Part shown: positions 1 through 13,900 of the stretch, piece after piece
Layout of the letters: each line of letters begins with the position of its first letter
How positions within the stretch are numbered: the stretch's first letter is position 1
Source of the DNA: Sitta carolinensis
Taxonomy: Eukaryota > Chordata > Aves > Passeriformes > Sittidae
Direction: 5' to 3'
Length of the DNA: 64,000 nucleotides
NCBI GenBank assembly: GCA_032173965.1
Contig: CM063287.1
Coordinates: forward strand, 5,027,859 to 5,091,858
Notes under the pieces: model-generated
The model's database searches: none
What the model saw: only the letters and a program-made list of their open reading frames with translations
What the model was told of the DNA's origin: nothing
Program-made: the position numbers and the translations under genes

Positions 1-1519
1 CACAGGGGCTGCTCCCAGAAGTGCAGTGTCAACACAAAAGGACAATGAGATCATAAACTTAATTAAGAATGTTTGTGTGCTTCTTACATGTGTTCTCTGA
101 TAGCACCTTCCCTCTTCTGAAGGGATGAACATGGTCACTTGCCTCTCATAAAGAACATGAGTAACCTGTGGGCAAACTGGTGTTTGCAAACACAGAGCAT
201 TTCTTTAGTTGGCTTCCTACCAAGCTGCTCGCTTCCTTTCCTCCTCTAACGGGAGACACCTCTATGGGCTACAAATGCAATACATGAAAGAAGAATGCAG
301 TATAATAAGCATGTTTTCTGCAAAATTCGCATGATGGACTACCTACATTCCTGTGTCTTAGTAAGTTTAGATCTTCTGGTTTACACTGTGGTGTCATTTC
401 AATCACATAACAATGCTGCCTCCCAATATAAAGGCATTCAGTGGGAAGTGTAGGAAAAGCAACTGTACTGCCATGTACAGTGACAACAACCACCGCTGAA
501 GGAACTGCCCTGGACATGCCAGGTAGCATCACAACTGCAGAGAAAGGAGGAGTCAGAATAGTGGGGGGGTTATCTATTTCTGTAGTGTACATTCAGAGGA
601 AACTGCACCATATTTTGTGACCTTGCAATAAAGACAGACAACCTTTCAATTTTTTTTTCCTGTTCTTTTCAAAAGTTGGTAGAGAAAACAAAAATCAATC
701 TATTTCTAGAAAATACTCAGAAGGTTACTATGGTCTAAAATCTATTTCAGTATTAAGAAATGGTAATTCAAGAAAAACTTCACTAATTGCAATACTAATG
801 GGAGATAAAATGTGGACACAAGTTCCTACAGCATTTTACTTCAAGGAAGCACAGAAATCCCAATGATGCAAGCTGAACTTCCATTTTACGTTTGCTACAG
901 GTATAATTCCATTTTATCTTCTTTAATTTCAAAAATAAGGAAAATTATTTCTGAAGGTTACTATCATAAGTATGGATGAGAACATGGTATTACTGGCCTG
1001 CACAGAAGTAAACTAAAAGGCAACTATATCCAAATTAACAAGACTTGACTTTAATAAATAGGTTCCTCTGAGCTCCAATTACTCCATTAAATCTCCCATA
1101 ATATAAAAATAATATATAAAACCCAATAATATTTTTGTTCTGACTCAGGAAAAATTAGCTCTCTGGGAGACTCCTCAGTAGTATATAATTTCATCTTTTC
1201 AGGATTCTTCTCTTACCTTTCCGGACAAAACACAGCATATTTGCTCTCAGTTAAAAGTAGATCTCTTCATGTTTTAGCTGAGCAATTTGGGCTCATTGCT
1301 AAGGGGTAAAAAAGCTGGGACCCCAATGCTCCATCTACCACTGGAGCAGCTGTAAGCTCCCATCAGTAGAAAGCTTTGACTGAGCCAGGACACAGACAGC
1401 AGCACCACCCAGAGTGGCCTGGCTGGGGTTAGCCTTTAAGACAGAAACATTTTATGTGGCTTCAAGTGTAGTTAGGAGTTAGAGGAACAGATCACAGGGC
1501 TGCTCTGCATTTCCACAGA
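1..1519. other. Intergenic, no gene seen
   Basis: AT-rich unique-looking DNA. The longest open frame (minus strand, 269-592, 107 codons) has no recognisable domain and no splice or promoter context, so I treat it as chance. No tandem repeat or mobile element is recognisable. Confidence 0.6.
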
Positions 1520-1640
1520 CACACAGAATAGTTAGGGTTGGGAGGGACCTCTGGAGATCATCCAGTCCCACCCCACTGCCAGCTTAGAGCAGGGGACACA
1601 GGAGCACATCCAGGTGCCTTGGGAATGTTTTGAATTTTGC
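1520..1640 (-). mobile_element. CR1 LINE 3' fragment, antisense
   Basis: The plus strand reads as the reverse complement of a CR1 3' end: an ACAGAATAGTT start, then GGGTTGGGAGGGACCT, then GATCATCCAGTCC. The element therefore points left and its 3' terminus is at about 1520. Only about 120 bp are kept, which is usual for 5'-truncated CR1 copies in birds. The right border fades near 1640. Confidence 0.8.
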
Positions 1641-2589
1641 AACTTAAAGAGCATTTGTAAACAGTGATGAGTTTTGCTCTTTGATTAATGAATTCAGAAT
1701 GAAGTAGATCTCCAGAGGAAATCAATTTTATTCAATATCAGAGCAAAACATCCCTGCAAATATTTAGAAGTTATTTAAAGCTAATCAGTTTACTTCTACA
1801 GTTTCTGCCCAGAGCCCTCCTTTCATCCTGTTTTTCACTGCTCTCAGGATTCAGATGAATAAAACAAAATTAGAACTGTTGGAAGCTGCTTCAGTCCTCT
1901 CGGGGTGATGGAATCATATCCAGAATCTGCGTCATTCTTATGACATATGCTGAGATGTTGCCACCTTCTTACAAGAAAAAGCAGTGATGTCATCCTGAGG
2001 TTGCAAGAGCGTAAGTCAGTAGTTTCACAGCACCCTATACAAATAACCCAAAGAAAACATACTTAATACTCAGAAATCAGAATGATTGCCCTCCAGAAAG
2101 ACACTCCTTCTTTCTCTACAAATGATATCTTTTTAAAGAGAAATAGGCAGAGATATTGGCTGTTATTTATTTTTGAACTTGAGAATATCATATAAAATAT
2201 AAAAATTCAAAATTATTTCACTCATTAAAATCAGGACAATGATTTTTCTTGCATTTGGAAGAGACACTTCCAAACATTTGTAAAAAGTCAAGTAAATTTC
2301 TACCACAGTTTTTTGTGTCATATATGAAATACATTTTAGAAGTTCAAGTTTTTGCACTTTGTCCTGTAAAGTCATCAAATTTTCATAGAATATTAGCTGT
2401 CACAAACAAAAGTTGTACAAAACTAGAAACAGATTCTCTTCTTCAACAAATGTGAGTTAAGACCAGCCTAATCCTTCCAGATCTAGAAAGACTTGGTGAA
2501 TTTCTAGTTCTCTATAGACAAAAAGTCATTCTTCTGGAAGGGCTGGATGCAAGTCTGGCATTCTGATCCTTCGGAAGGTCTGTACTCAC
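1641..2589. other. Intergenic, no gene seen
   Basis: AT-rich DNA with short chance open frames (68-71 codons around 2163-2455) on both strands. No repeat or motif is recognised. Confidence 0.55.
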
Positions 2590-2843
2590 TCTCAGTAATC
2601 AGTGTGGCCCAGCATTGCCGAATGCTCTGCACCACAAATTTCTTGTCTTTAAATCTCTCAAGCCTGACCAAGTAGCAGCTCTCTCTGGGCCTAGGATCAC
2701 TGCCATACACCCTGAGTGGCACAGGGCATCTGAGGCTAAATTCCACAGATTTGTGTTTGGGATGACTGGAAGCACACTGACAATCCTCCCTCTCCTCGCA
2801 ATGGCACTCTGCATCCTGCTCAGCAGAAATGCATGTCGTTCCA
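2590..2843 (-). other. Candidate Cys-rich exon (unproven)
   Basis: On the minus strand a stop-free segment of about 84 codons is bordered by splice-like signals. There is a pyrimidine-rich stretch ending in AG just before 2843, and a donor-like GTGAGT (plus-strand 2584-2589) just after 2590. The length would be 254 bp. The reading contains eight cysteines, including CHC and CQC pairs, and a CWAT motif of the kind seen before the last part of zona pellucida domains. The frame stays open past the donor to 2504. What is seen is the open frame, the cysteines and the border signals; the exon call and any ZP link are inference. I see no neighbouring exons, so it could equally be a relic exon or chance. 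I do not assign a function. Confidence 0.22.
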
Positions 2844-2872
2844 CTTCCAAATTAGGAAAACCAGAAATTTGT

Positions 2873-5800
2873 GGCCCAAGCAGAAAAATTAAGCCAAGAA
2901 ATACCCAGGCTGCTATTTCACAGAGAAACTCAGTAAGTCAGTAGCAGTGTGAATAAGATGTAGGAAATAATAGTACGAAAAGACAAGAGCTTAAAAAGAC
3001 AGCTTTCACTTACACTTTCTGTATATTTTAAAACTATCCAGCTGAGAGGAACTCAGTAGGATGAAGGGAGATTTTTTGTTGTGTATGTCAAATGTCTTGA
3101 ACAAGCTATTGAGTCTTGGCCTCAACACCATAGGCCTCTACACCCAATGATTACTATAAAATCTGTTACTAAGAAGCATTAGTAGACTCATGTTTTTAAA
3201 TTTCCAAGATTCAATACAGGTAAGGGGTCAGATTGGCCCATAATGCAAAGAAATACTTAACAAGTTTGGCAATAAAGTTTTTCCACACTTTTTAGTTCAT
3301 TTAATGCACTGGACAACTGGTAAAAAATGGGTTAAGCTTAGACAGATGTGCTGCTTATTCCACTATCAGCATGCTCAGTGGATTTCTTGGGAAAGCTGCT
3401 GGAAATACTTTGGTAAGAAAAAGTAGGTGACCTAAGTGTCCTTGTTGCCGCTTTAACAATAGCAGATATGCATATTTTGCACTGTTTACCTTCGTCATTG
3501 TAAGATAGGACTTTGAAAAAAAGTGAAATTGAAATAGCATTTCTGAGGAATGATAAATTGCAGGTGAAACCTACAGTGTTAAATGGGGAGGGGAGCATTC
3601 AGTATATCCTTGATGATTGCTGGAAATACCAGAGAATGAGAGAAAAAATATTCAAAGTATATATAGATACACCTTTGCAGAGGGAATCTTTTTACTCCTG
3701 TGATGAATCATTCTGAACCCAGTGTCTGTGTACATCTAGCTGGACAGCCTGTTCTCCAGTTTTATAATCAGAACTCAGAGATAAGTCGGATAAAAATTAA
3801 TGGCCTCAACTAATACTGCATCCCTTCAAGGGGGGAGGAGATGGGGGGTGTTCGTCTGTAAACATACAGGGAATTATTTTCTTTTTTACATTTTTAGGAA
3901 AAGTTTGGGAAATATTGGGTGAGAAACTATAAATAAAGTACACTGACTCATAAATTAGTACCAATGCCCCAGATTCTAAAATTATATAAGGGTGTCTGCA
4001 GCACATCTATATATAGCATGTATTTCTATAAAGGGATAAAATTATCACCATTTCTTCTATGTCAAATCCTGATAGGAAATTCATGTCTCATTTCAACGTC
4101 TGCTGGTTTTGAAAGTTCAAGGGTTTTCTTTTGGCTATGTACAAATATATTCTGAAATGTCAGGACATGAGGCAGTTTTAACCCAGTAAAGAACTAATAA
4201 ATACCTTCTGGTCTCTGCTTGAATGGTCTTGGTGAGCTACACATAGTGTTCACTCATTTCATAAACACATTGGTAACTTCTGGAAGAAAACGGCATTGAA
4301 TTCCAATTGCACAAAGAAGATACCACTGATGGTAACAACAAATATTTTTGTTGCCTGCTATAAACATACAAAATATAATCAATTAAATATTGCAGGTCTG
4401 CTATTTATTTACAAGAGAATAGGGAGATTAGTTTGAAGTAAAAGACAATAAGCAGCTGCTATCTATGCTAAAAATTGTTATGGAAATGAAGGAGAAAGAA
4501 TGAAGGTCAGGTTTTGTGTTGCAGCTAACAAGAAAGCTTCAGGTTTTTTATTATGAATGGAGAGGATTTAAAAATAAGTATTACAAGCAGCATAAAATAC
4601 AATCTAACACACACCAAAATTATTTCAGTGCGTTCCTAGCAAATCTTTTTGACTGTTACAAAGAAAGAAGGTCCCTGATGACTTTGAAAGAGTGGTTAAT
4701 ACCAGGCACAGCAGAAAAGCTTTTTTTTTTCTCCCCTCAAAAGAAGGGTATTTTCAAGGCACAGAAACCATTGTTCTACCACTGATCACTGAATAACAAC
4801 GCACCTGTCTTTTATAAATATCATTATCAACCTGATTTGGCTTTCAGTCACACACAGCACTCAGTTACGCAAAACACACAGGAATATTTTGGGGACCCAT
4901 CTCAAACTACACAAAATCCTTCTATTCACATAAAAGAGAAATTTGGAGTTTGCATGAGGCCATACCATTTTGTCATGCAAGAATACAGTTGTTTTGTCTG
5001 GGAATATGAGGAAGAAGGTCTTTTTTAGCTTAAGCAACTTGGCTTGACATTTCCCCCCCCCCCAGTCTTCTCAAACTCCCTCAGATCTATTTGTGGTCAA
5101 AAATAACTGTTTCATATTCTAGGAAGCTGGCTTGAGGGCATATTGTTTTACTATTTGACCATACTGCTGATACAGGGGAAGCTTAGTGGAGAAAATTGAA
5201 AAGTGAGACTGTGGAAGAGGGATGTCACTATTTCCAACTTAACTATTTCCTGCTGTGATCTTCCACACCCATTCTCCTGGCATAAGCCCATACTCCTTCT
5301 CTCCCCCACATGAAGAATCATTGCCTCTGCTATTGGTTACCACACCCTGCAAGACCTTCTGCTACAGCTGCTCATGAAAACGCTCCTGAGCCAAGGGACT
5401 TGGCCAAGGGACACAAAGAAATCCCTCCATGGGAACTCCAGGTCAGGCCTGGGCTGCAGCCACCTGAGAAGCTGAGGGAAGGTAAATCCCGGAGGAGTGA
5501 AGGTGCATGGGCAGCTGCAACCAGCAGAGGAGTTTGGTGCCTCTGTCAGTGCAGAGAGCTCAGCTTGTTCTTGCTGACTCTTCCTTCTGAAACCAGGTAC
5601 TTTTAGAAGGCATTAATTTAGTTTCCCCATGAGTAGTTCAAAATATGATTAGAATGTGTTCCTGGAAGACAAAAGGATAGTTATAGGTGATTTCTCAGCC
5701 TCTGCCTTCTGCAAGTTCAGTTCAAGGTGCTGTTTTGATTCACAATATACATGTCAAAAATACGGTATTATTTTTGCCTGTCTTGAATCAAGCACTTTAA

Positions 5801-8800
5801 ATCAGTGAGATATTTGCAATAATCTAATATTAATAAATAAAACACCTCCAAGATATGGTTCCACACAGACAAAATGTAAGAACAAAATATTTCCCATAAA
5901 TGGCCCAGTCAAATTTTAACAGAAAAATTTATCATGAGCCTATCAGTAATAGAGAGGAATTATTGTTCACCAGCACCTGATGGTCCTAGGCTCTGGTGAC
6001 ACACAGGAAGTGTGTGTCTAACCCCAGGTATCAAAGGACATCGGGTCCCCTTTTCCCTAAGGCCTTTAAAACTACCTGCAAAGAATGATACATCTCCTCC
6101 AATACTCACAAAAGAGAGCAATATCTCTATTCTTTCTGCCAGCATTGAAAGGAGTTGAAAACTCATTAAATTAGTATGGGTAACTACATTTTTTATGGTC
6201 TGTTTGCTATCCTCTGTATTTCAATACTTCTTACACATCAGAAATTCACACATTAATGCTAATGAAATCTAGTCTTGGTTTCACAGTGTCTCTCAGAATA
6301 ATTTTCTAAAACAGTGATACACAGGACCCCATTAAACACAGGACTCCTTTAACATATGAAACATAGAACTCCTTTAATATAAGTGCTTTAGTACAACATG
6401 CAGACTAATAAAAGTTGGATGTTGGCTGCTATGCTGGACTGTAACTGCTTTTGCAAGACAAGAAGACTAGCCCTGGCAGGGGATATGATGGTAAGTGAAT
6501 GGGAGATGCTATGCCTAAGGCTAACTGTTCTAGAAAAAACAAACCCGAGTGGATTAGGATGATAAGGGAATGAAATGTGAGCTAATGGGTTTGGCAAACT
6601 GCTTGTCTACAGAGCAAGGGCCTAGCCACTACAGGCTAAGCAATAAGGACATGTTAACTGTGTCTTTCTCCTTATGCTTATTGTTTTCTCCAGTGCTTCA
6701 CAATAGGCAGTTTGCCATTTGTTCTCTAAATGACCTTGGCCTTTGGAAGCACTTTGCAAATCTAGCATTGATGGTACCTGTTCCCTTGGACTTGATCAAT
6801 GTAGTCTGGTGGGGTTCAGAGTGCAAACCTTTAATTTCAAGCCTATTAATCAACATTCAGGATAGTTTACTCTTCTTATCCAATGACCCTTAATACTCTC
6901 CTAGACATTGTTCTTCATATTATCTCCTTTCCTTATGATTTTTTTGAGACTCTACGTTCTTCTACAGCTTTGTTGGATGCTTCTGCATTTCAGCATTAAC
7001 TAGCATGTTTATATTTTCCCTCTGTGCAAGCATCCATCATGCCACCCTGATAAAAGCCTGCTGGTTTTTTCATTTTCAGTCAAGCTCTGAAGACACCTCA
7101 GTTCCACTGCACTGAATAAGTGAGGGGTTTTGCATGACTTTTGTATTTTGGTTTGCTTTTGTCTTCTAAACCAACTCCCTAAATTTTCTCTTTATTTTTG
7201 GGTTAAGGGTTGCAGGCCTCTTTTAATTCCAGAGCAAATAGCTTTAACTGATGGTTTTCTCAAGCCTGAGAAACTCATGGTTTTTCATTCTACAGAATGT
7301 AATGCTGTTTAACTTTTATTCAATTTTTTTTGTTGCTCCTTGTAGTGTTAGAACCACTCTTATAAAAATGAATTACCTCTTCTTCCAGTCATTAATTGTT
7401 TATTCTAATGTCATACAGACTTGGTTCTATCTTTTGGTTTTGCCACAGTAATTTTATTTACCCAATGGAAAATCGTGCCTTTGCACAATATGCTTCTTGT
7501 TTCCTTTGGTACAAGGCAACTACAGGTTCACTAATTCGACACTGACAGTTCTTCACCATTCTTTCTAAATTTATTCTGCTATTACCTTGACAGCTCTGGG
7601 GCTGATATTCCCCCAGGCAGCACCAAACCAGTGGTGCAGCACTCCCCAGTCAGCTCTGGAAGGGCAGCATTTCCCTAGGCCCTGACAATGACTGCTGTGT
7701 GAGAGCTGGGCAGCTGCTGGTTAATACCCAGATTTAAGGGACCAATAATGACTGTAATAACAAGAATGAACATCACTGGCCTGATAACCTGTCCCAGGTT
7801 AAGGACCCGACAGATGTGGGACTGAGCTGTGCCCAAAGGAAAAGACCCTCATTTCCAGCTGGAGTCATGGTGGTTATGGCCCAGGCACAGTACAGAACAA
7901 ATCCACAAACTACTCACCTTTATGAGCAGAGCACCTAGACATGTAACACAAGAGCTACTATGAGCCTGGGTGAAGCACATTCTCATGACATCATGGAAGC
8001 ACCCTTGTAACATCTCCTCTTCCATGAAGAAGAGTTAAACTTTACTGTTCAAGGGTGAAGTAACGTTTGTAGTAAGATATATTAGCTAGGTCTTTTTTGT
8101 TTCCGGATCTTATTAAGTTTTATTACCAGACCATGATAAAGTTTGCAAAACAGTAATTTTGATCATTTACAATAAGTAATGAAATGACAAGAAAATCATG
8201 TTAAAACATTAAAAGGGAGAATCATTCTTAACTGCAGAGCGTGGGAAGCTGCAAGTAAAATTCCCATTAGCAGTAAATATAGAAGCTTGAAAAATATTCC
8301 TACATATTTGCCAAAATAGATTCAGTGAGGTTTCCATGCATTAAGGAGGATCATAGGACTGCAAGTTATTTTTTCATCTTTACTTTCCTGAGCTTACCTG
8401 CTTGTTCTTGCTCTACATATTCTAATGCCATGAACAAATATTTAATTTTAAATTTCAAATGCATGTATGTAAACCTGTGTACACTTTGCACTGCAGCAGA
8501 GAGTTTCTTAGCTGGCAGAGGAGTATTTATGGATGTGTCCTATGCCAGATCATTAAGACTGAGCTTTACAAGGCTTACTGGTGAGTGATTTTAGAAGCTG
8601 AACAGAAGTTCCTCAGCTGAAGACATCCTGAGGTGCACAGAGGTTTCACTGCTTTAAGCACAATAAGAGGAAACCACCAGGACCAGGCAGAGGGCTGAAA
8701 GGTGAAATGTGTGTGTTCTTCCAGGTGGGAAGGACTGATCCAGGGACTCCTCCACTGTCTCACAGTGATTCATAGGGTCCTTAATTGCAACCCAGGCCTT

Positions 8801-10856
8801 GTCATAGCATTTCCATGGAAGGTCCTGAGCACAGCAGTGTCAGGGTGAGCAGCATCCAGCTGTTCATTCCCAGAGAAGGGAGGGACCTTGGGGTCACCCC
8901 ACAGGGACCCTGGAGGGGCCGGGCACAACCAGGCACAGAACTAGCAATAAATCCAGCAGTATTTATTCACTTGAAGATACCTTTGCTATCCCTGCTTTGA
9001 AATTATAATAGTTTTGACATCACATGAAATAAAAATTGGGGATATCTAAGTGCATCATTCCAAGAAGTTTCCCAAATCCTTCATTCTCCTCAGTCAATTT
9101 TGAAAACATCTTTTAGCAGCAGACTGAAACAATTATTTTTCAGCATGCCTCCACTTTCCTTTATTTTAATGCAGAGCCACACTTAAGACATATACTCAGC
9201 CTCACTTCGTAAAGATTGAACTTCACCTCTGCTGGAAGCCAGAGCAGCTACAGCAATTAAATTCCAATTTTAAGTGAGACTGCTGAGGCTTTGGCTCCAT
9301 TTTCTTCTCCCAAAGACCAGCGACTTCCCTACTAAATTAATTTCCTGATAAATACCCCTTCAGTGTCAACCATTTCAGGTCTGACTCCTTCCTGACAAGG
9401 ATTTTTACTGACAACAGAAGATGACCAAAAGTCCCTAAGCATCATAACAAGCCATCTGTCATTGTTCGCTCTTTCAGACAATTACTTATCATGTAACACT
9501 CACTCTCATTTTCAGTATTTCATTCTACTAAAATATTCTGACAGTTCTTCCATTTTATTCATGGGCAAACAAGGTTAATATTTTCTGAAGATGTAAACTA
9601 ACTTCAATGTTCTATATTCTGTATTATAGAAAAATAACAAAAAACCTAAATTTACTGTTTAATTTTCTATATTATACATTGACACATGTCTTTCAGTCTA
9701 ATATCTAGGCTTGTGTCATACTTAGAGCCAAAAATCCCCTGATTAGCTGGAATGTCCTGAGGCCTTAGAATGAATAATGTGAGAATGAGTTTTGTTTTGT
9801 TTTCAAACTACTTTTTAAAAATTCAAAGGATGGATTTAATTAAAATGCAAAGTCTTTTCCAAAATTCCTCCTAGTCCTTATTGCCAGCCTACCTCATGCA
9901 TATCAATTCTTGAAAAATTAACTCCCCTTCTGTAGCAACATTTCAGGGAAAAATACTTGGTGAATTAATTAGTAAGGATGGCAGAGAGACAAATTTCTGG
10001 AAATTAATTTTATTATCTACAAACCTAAATTTTCAGATTTTCCTCTGAGTTTGCCATCTTTGTCTGTACCCACGCACAAACAAAGCCATAGTTACACAAG
10101 CCACCAAGCACAAACACAGCCCAAGATGACCAATATTACATTGTTTATGCAATCACATGCAATTTACTCAAGATCAGTAGAAATCCTTTTATGGAAAATA
10201 TGGAGCATTTCTTGAGTATGTTCCTACCTAGGAGTCCAAGAATCAGGTATTCTTTGTGCTACATGAAATGCTTTAATAAATGTAAACATTGCTCACACAA
10301 TCTACTCTGTAATTGGAGCAAAACAGCTGAAATTGAAAGAACAGGGCTTGTGCCATTAGCAAACTCCAAAATATCACTTTTGCTCTCAGACAAATCACAT
10401 CCCTTTGGCTGCCCCCAGGTTCTTTGCAGTTGTGCAATTTTCCTCAGAAAAACTGATGTATAAAACCGCAACCCTGTGTAAGCAGAGCAAGGCTGGGGAG
10501 AGCCCTCAGCACCACTGCCAGACAATCAAGATGTGATTCCACTCCTGACATCAGCTCCACTGTGCCCTAGAGCAGTGTACTCTGCCCTGCAGTGTGGTCT
10601 AAGAACTCCAACAATGGAAGACTGCCAAGGCTGAGAGGGGCAGCATGTGCTGGTTTTTTTGTGTTGGATTATGCTAAAACCAAATCACCAAAGAACAGCA
10701 GCAGTACTTCAACCTACTGTCTCTCAGAGCCAAGGTGATAAATCAGGGATGCTTCAACAAGATGCGGAAATGTGGAAATAAAGAGTCTGTCATCTCTGAG
10801 AAAAAGTTTGAAAACAAGTTTTAGATTAAATGGGTATAATTTATACATATAAAAGC
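2873..10856. other. Intergenic, no gene seen
   Basis: About 8 kb of AT-rich DNA without a convincing gene. It contains an 11-base C run at 5053-5063, a short T run near 4718-4731 and scattered AATAAA motifs. Open frames stay at or below 107 codons (for example 6570-6893) and show no domain. Slightly GC-richer patches at 7580-7990 and 8780-8960 may be old repeats, but I cannot name them. Confidence 0.5.
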
Positions 10857-10932
10857 AGAAAAAAAACCAAACAAAACCAAACAAAACCAAACAAAACAAA
10901 ACAAAACAAACAACAACAACAACAAAAAAAAA
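10857..10932. repeat. A-rich (CAAAA)n/(CAA)n microsatellite
   Basis: A run of CAAAAC-type units grades into AACAAC triplets and ends in a poly(A) tract. The apparent minus-strand frame rich in Phe, Leu and Val here is just this repeat read in reverse. Confidence 0.9.
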
Positions 10933-13900
10933 CCACCTCTCCTGCTATTCTCTATTAACTCAGAACATTTTGTTTTATTTATTTTCTGTTGGGTTAACCA
11001 GCACAAAAGTCAACTACAGCTTCAGAAAATAGTAGTTTTAGCTGGAGAGAAAACACCCTCAATTTTGAAATCAGAAGGTAAAACCATCAAGGAAAGTTAA
11101 TGGGCATGGACCCAGAAAACAACACGGACCTCTTAGGAAACACCTGTGAATCCTCCTCAGTATAATCACATAGTCTCCCTTCACTCAATTAATCAAACTC
11201 ATCTCTTCCATACTTCATTTCTCTGCAGGTTTTTTATGTAGTATATATTGATAGGAAGAGTTCTCATTTTTCCATGCTGCAAGAGAATTTCACAATCACT
11301 AAGTATTGGGTGGGTGACTGAGGAGAAAAAAAGGGAAAATACTGGGAATGAAAGGTTATCTTCAGGAACCAGAAAGGCTGGAACTAGCATGAACCAAACC
11401 ACTTTGAAAGAACAGCAAGCTTGGGCTGCACTTCTTGCTGCTCCAAAACAGGAGCTATAGAAAAGAGAAGATATTTCAGGGTCTACTCTCAAACAGGCTG
11501 GCCCTCAGTGGGTCATACAGCAACTGGCAGGTGTCATTTCACTGAGCCTGAACAAAGGGGACAAACTTCAGGAAGGAGCAGCTCTGTACAAGCTTCTTTA
11601 CTAAAAAAAAAAACTCAATTGAAAAAGAGTTAAGTACTCATCTTTTGCAATGTGACTTGGCAGTCAAAACAATAAACAGCTGAAAGAAGGATAGCAAGTT
11701 GTAAAATTAAAAGCCGATTTTTTTACTATTGAGAAAAAGCAAGTTTTATTGGACAGCCATACACACTAGATCACTTAAAACTCACTGACCTTCTTTAAAA
11801 GTCTTAATGAGTGCACTATATTCTCTCTGTGCAGCAATAAAGTTTAAAAGCTTCTGTGTAACAATGAGTGTGTAGCTTGATTAGAAAAGCAGAGCTCTTG
11901 GAAGAAAAAACAAAACATGCCACTGAAGCAATGGAACTCTAAAAATACCGGTCCATTTCTTACGATTGTTTCACTGGGAAAACTGTCCAAGCTACTTGTG
12001 CCATTTTAATTTTCATACTCATGAATTAAAAAAAAGCACACAAACAAAAAGGAAAAAAAAGGGGAAAAAAGGGGGAAAAAAACCATCAAAAACTCAGCAC
12101 ACCCTTCCCCTCACAGAGGCAGTGCTTGTGGCTTTTTGTTTATATTTGTCAGGAAGGCTGTTCTTCATGTTTACACAGACTTTACAAAGTGTACCCATTT
12201 GTAAGATAACAGTCACACAACTGGCAGATTATCTAACAGGAGAAGGTAAGACCTTTCTTTGTATCCAACCACACTAAGATGTAGTTTGGTAAGGCAACAT
12301 TGATCTTGTTTCCATTCCATTTATCTTGGGTAGTTTGCAACTCATATGGGCTTCTGAAGCTCCTCTAATGAAAAGAGGAACTCGGCATACAACAAAAGGA
12401 AACCTGTCACACACAGCTGAGACTTGAGTGAAAACAGAGGAAACCCTGCCACAGACCATCTGCTACTTTTTAAAAATATTGTCAGTAAAAAAGCTCAAGT
12501 TTTAGGATCTGGAATTTAGATAGCTTTTTTTTTACCTCCGTACTTTTTAAATAAATGCTCTTCAAGAGATGGTTTGTGAACATGACTGTGCACAATAGCA
12601 AGCTGTTCCTGGGGGTCGATTACCACAGAATCCTTTAATGGAACACCAGTTCCCAAGACACAGAGCTACCTGCCTCACATCATATACAAGATGCTGACAA
12701 TTTCTCCACACCATCAGTTCAGTAAAACATAGCAAAGATTCAATAACTAAAGCTTAAGCAAACTGAAAACCACTCAGAAAAGCTAGGAGCCTTCAGAGAA
12801 CAGAACTATCAACCACTTAACATTTTGTAGACAGAATAATTTTGCAGGATTTTTAAGATTCTAACATACAACAGACTCTTTGGCCTCCCAAAAGGACTAC
12901 AAAATCAAGTTAAGGAAATTTAGATGAATCACAAATAAATCATACAAACTGATGCTCACAAAACACTAACAAAAAATAGGTTATTTCTATTTCATCATGG
13001 TTCTAGTCACTACACCAACATGAGTTTAGAACTTAGTAAGAAGCTGTGATTCACGGCTGCTGCCCCTCTGAAGCATGGACCAGAGAAGCATGGCTTCAGA
13101 AACTAAATTTCACAATTGTCTCTGAAGCCTGTGGCAAATACTCTTTAGCTTCTGAGTGCTTGTGGTGACAGCCTTACAATGTCTCTTTCCAGAGGACTGG
13201 GAAACCCAGGAGTGGGAACTTCAGCTGCAGCTCTGCCACACAAGGGTTGTTCTCATCCAGACCTTCAGAAAATTTCACTAAGGTCTCCAAAAAATATTTG
13301 CTTGAAGTTTTCAAAATGTCAGGAGTAATGTCTGTACATGCATTTCTTTAATTTCAGGTGACTGGGATTATAGCATCATTTAACATTTGTCAGAATGAAT
13401 TATTCAGTCAAGCTGTACATTTACATTAAAGTTTTCTACCCTATTAACATGTTTTAGGAAGCTTTGTATATTTAAAAAGAGACTCCATCTTTTAAAAATG
13501 CAAAACACATAATCCACCCTCTCCGCAAAAAAGAATGGTGCTGCACCTGTGTTCCACGAAATTAGTATCCGCACAGTTTCCTGCATGTGATTTAGGACAA
13601 TGTTTCAGTATTTCAGTTTAAAAAATATCACAATATGACACCAACCTTCCCTTTCTTTTAATACAATCCAAGCACCTGAGTTTTAGGGGTCATTTATTGA
13701 AGTCCTGTGGTTATTGAGAGAATAATGGAGGAAGGACTAAGCGAATATAACTTCACTGGTTGTAATCAGGAAATAAAGAAAGAAAAATCCCAAATAAGTT
13801 CAACCTCAGCTCTAAGGGAAGAGTTTTTCCTTGGTATGAAACAGCTTAATTTAACAAAGAAATTCAGTTGAAGGCATATTTTGTTTCCTTTGTATTTTAG

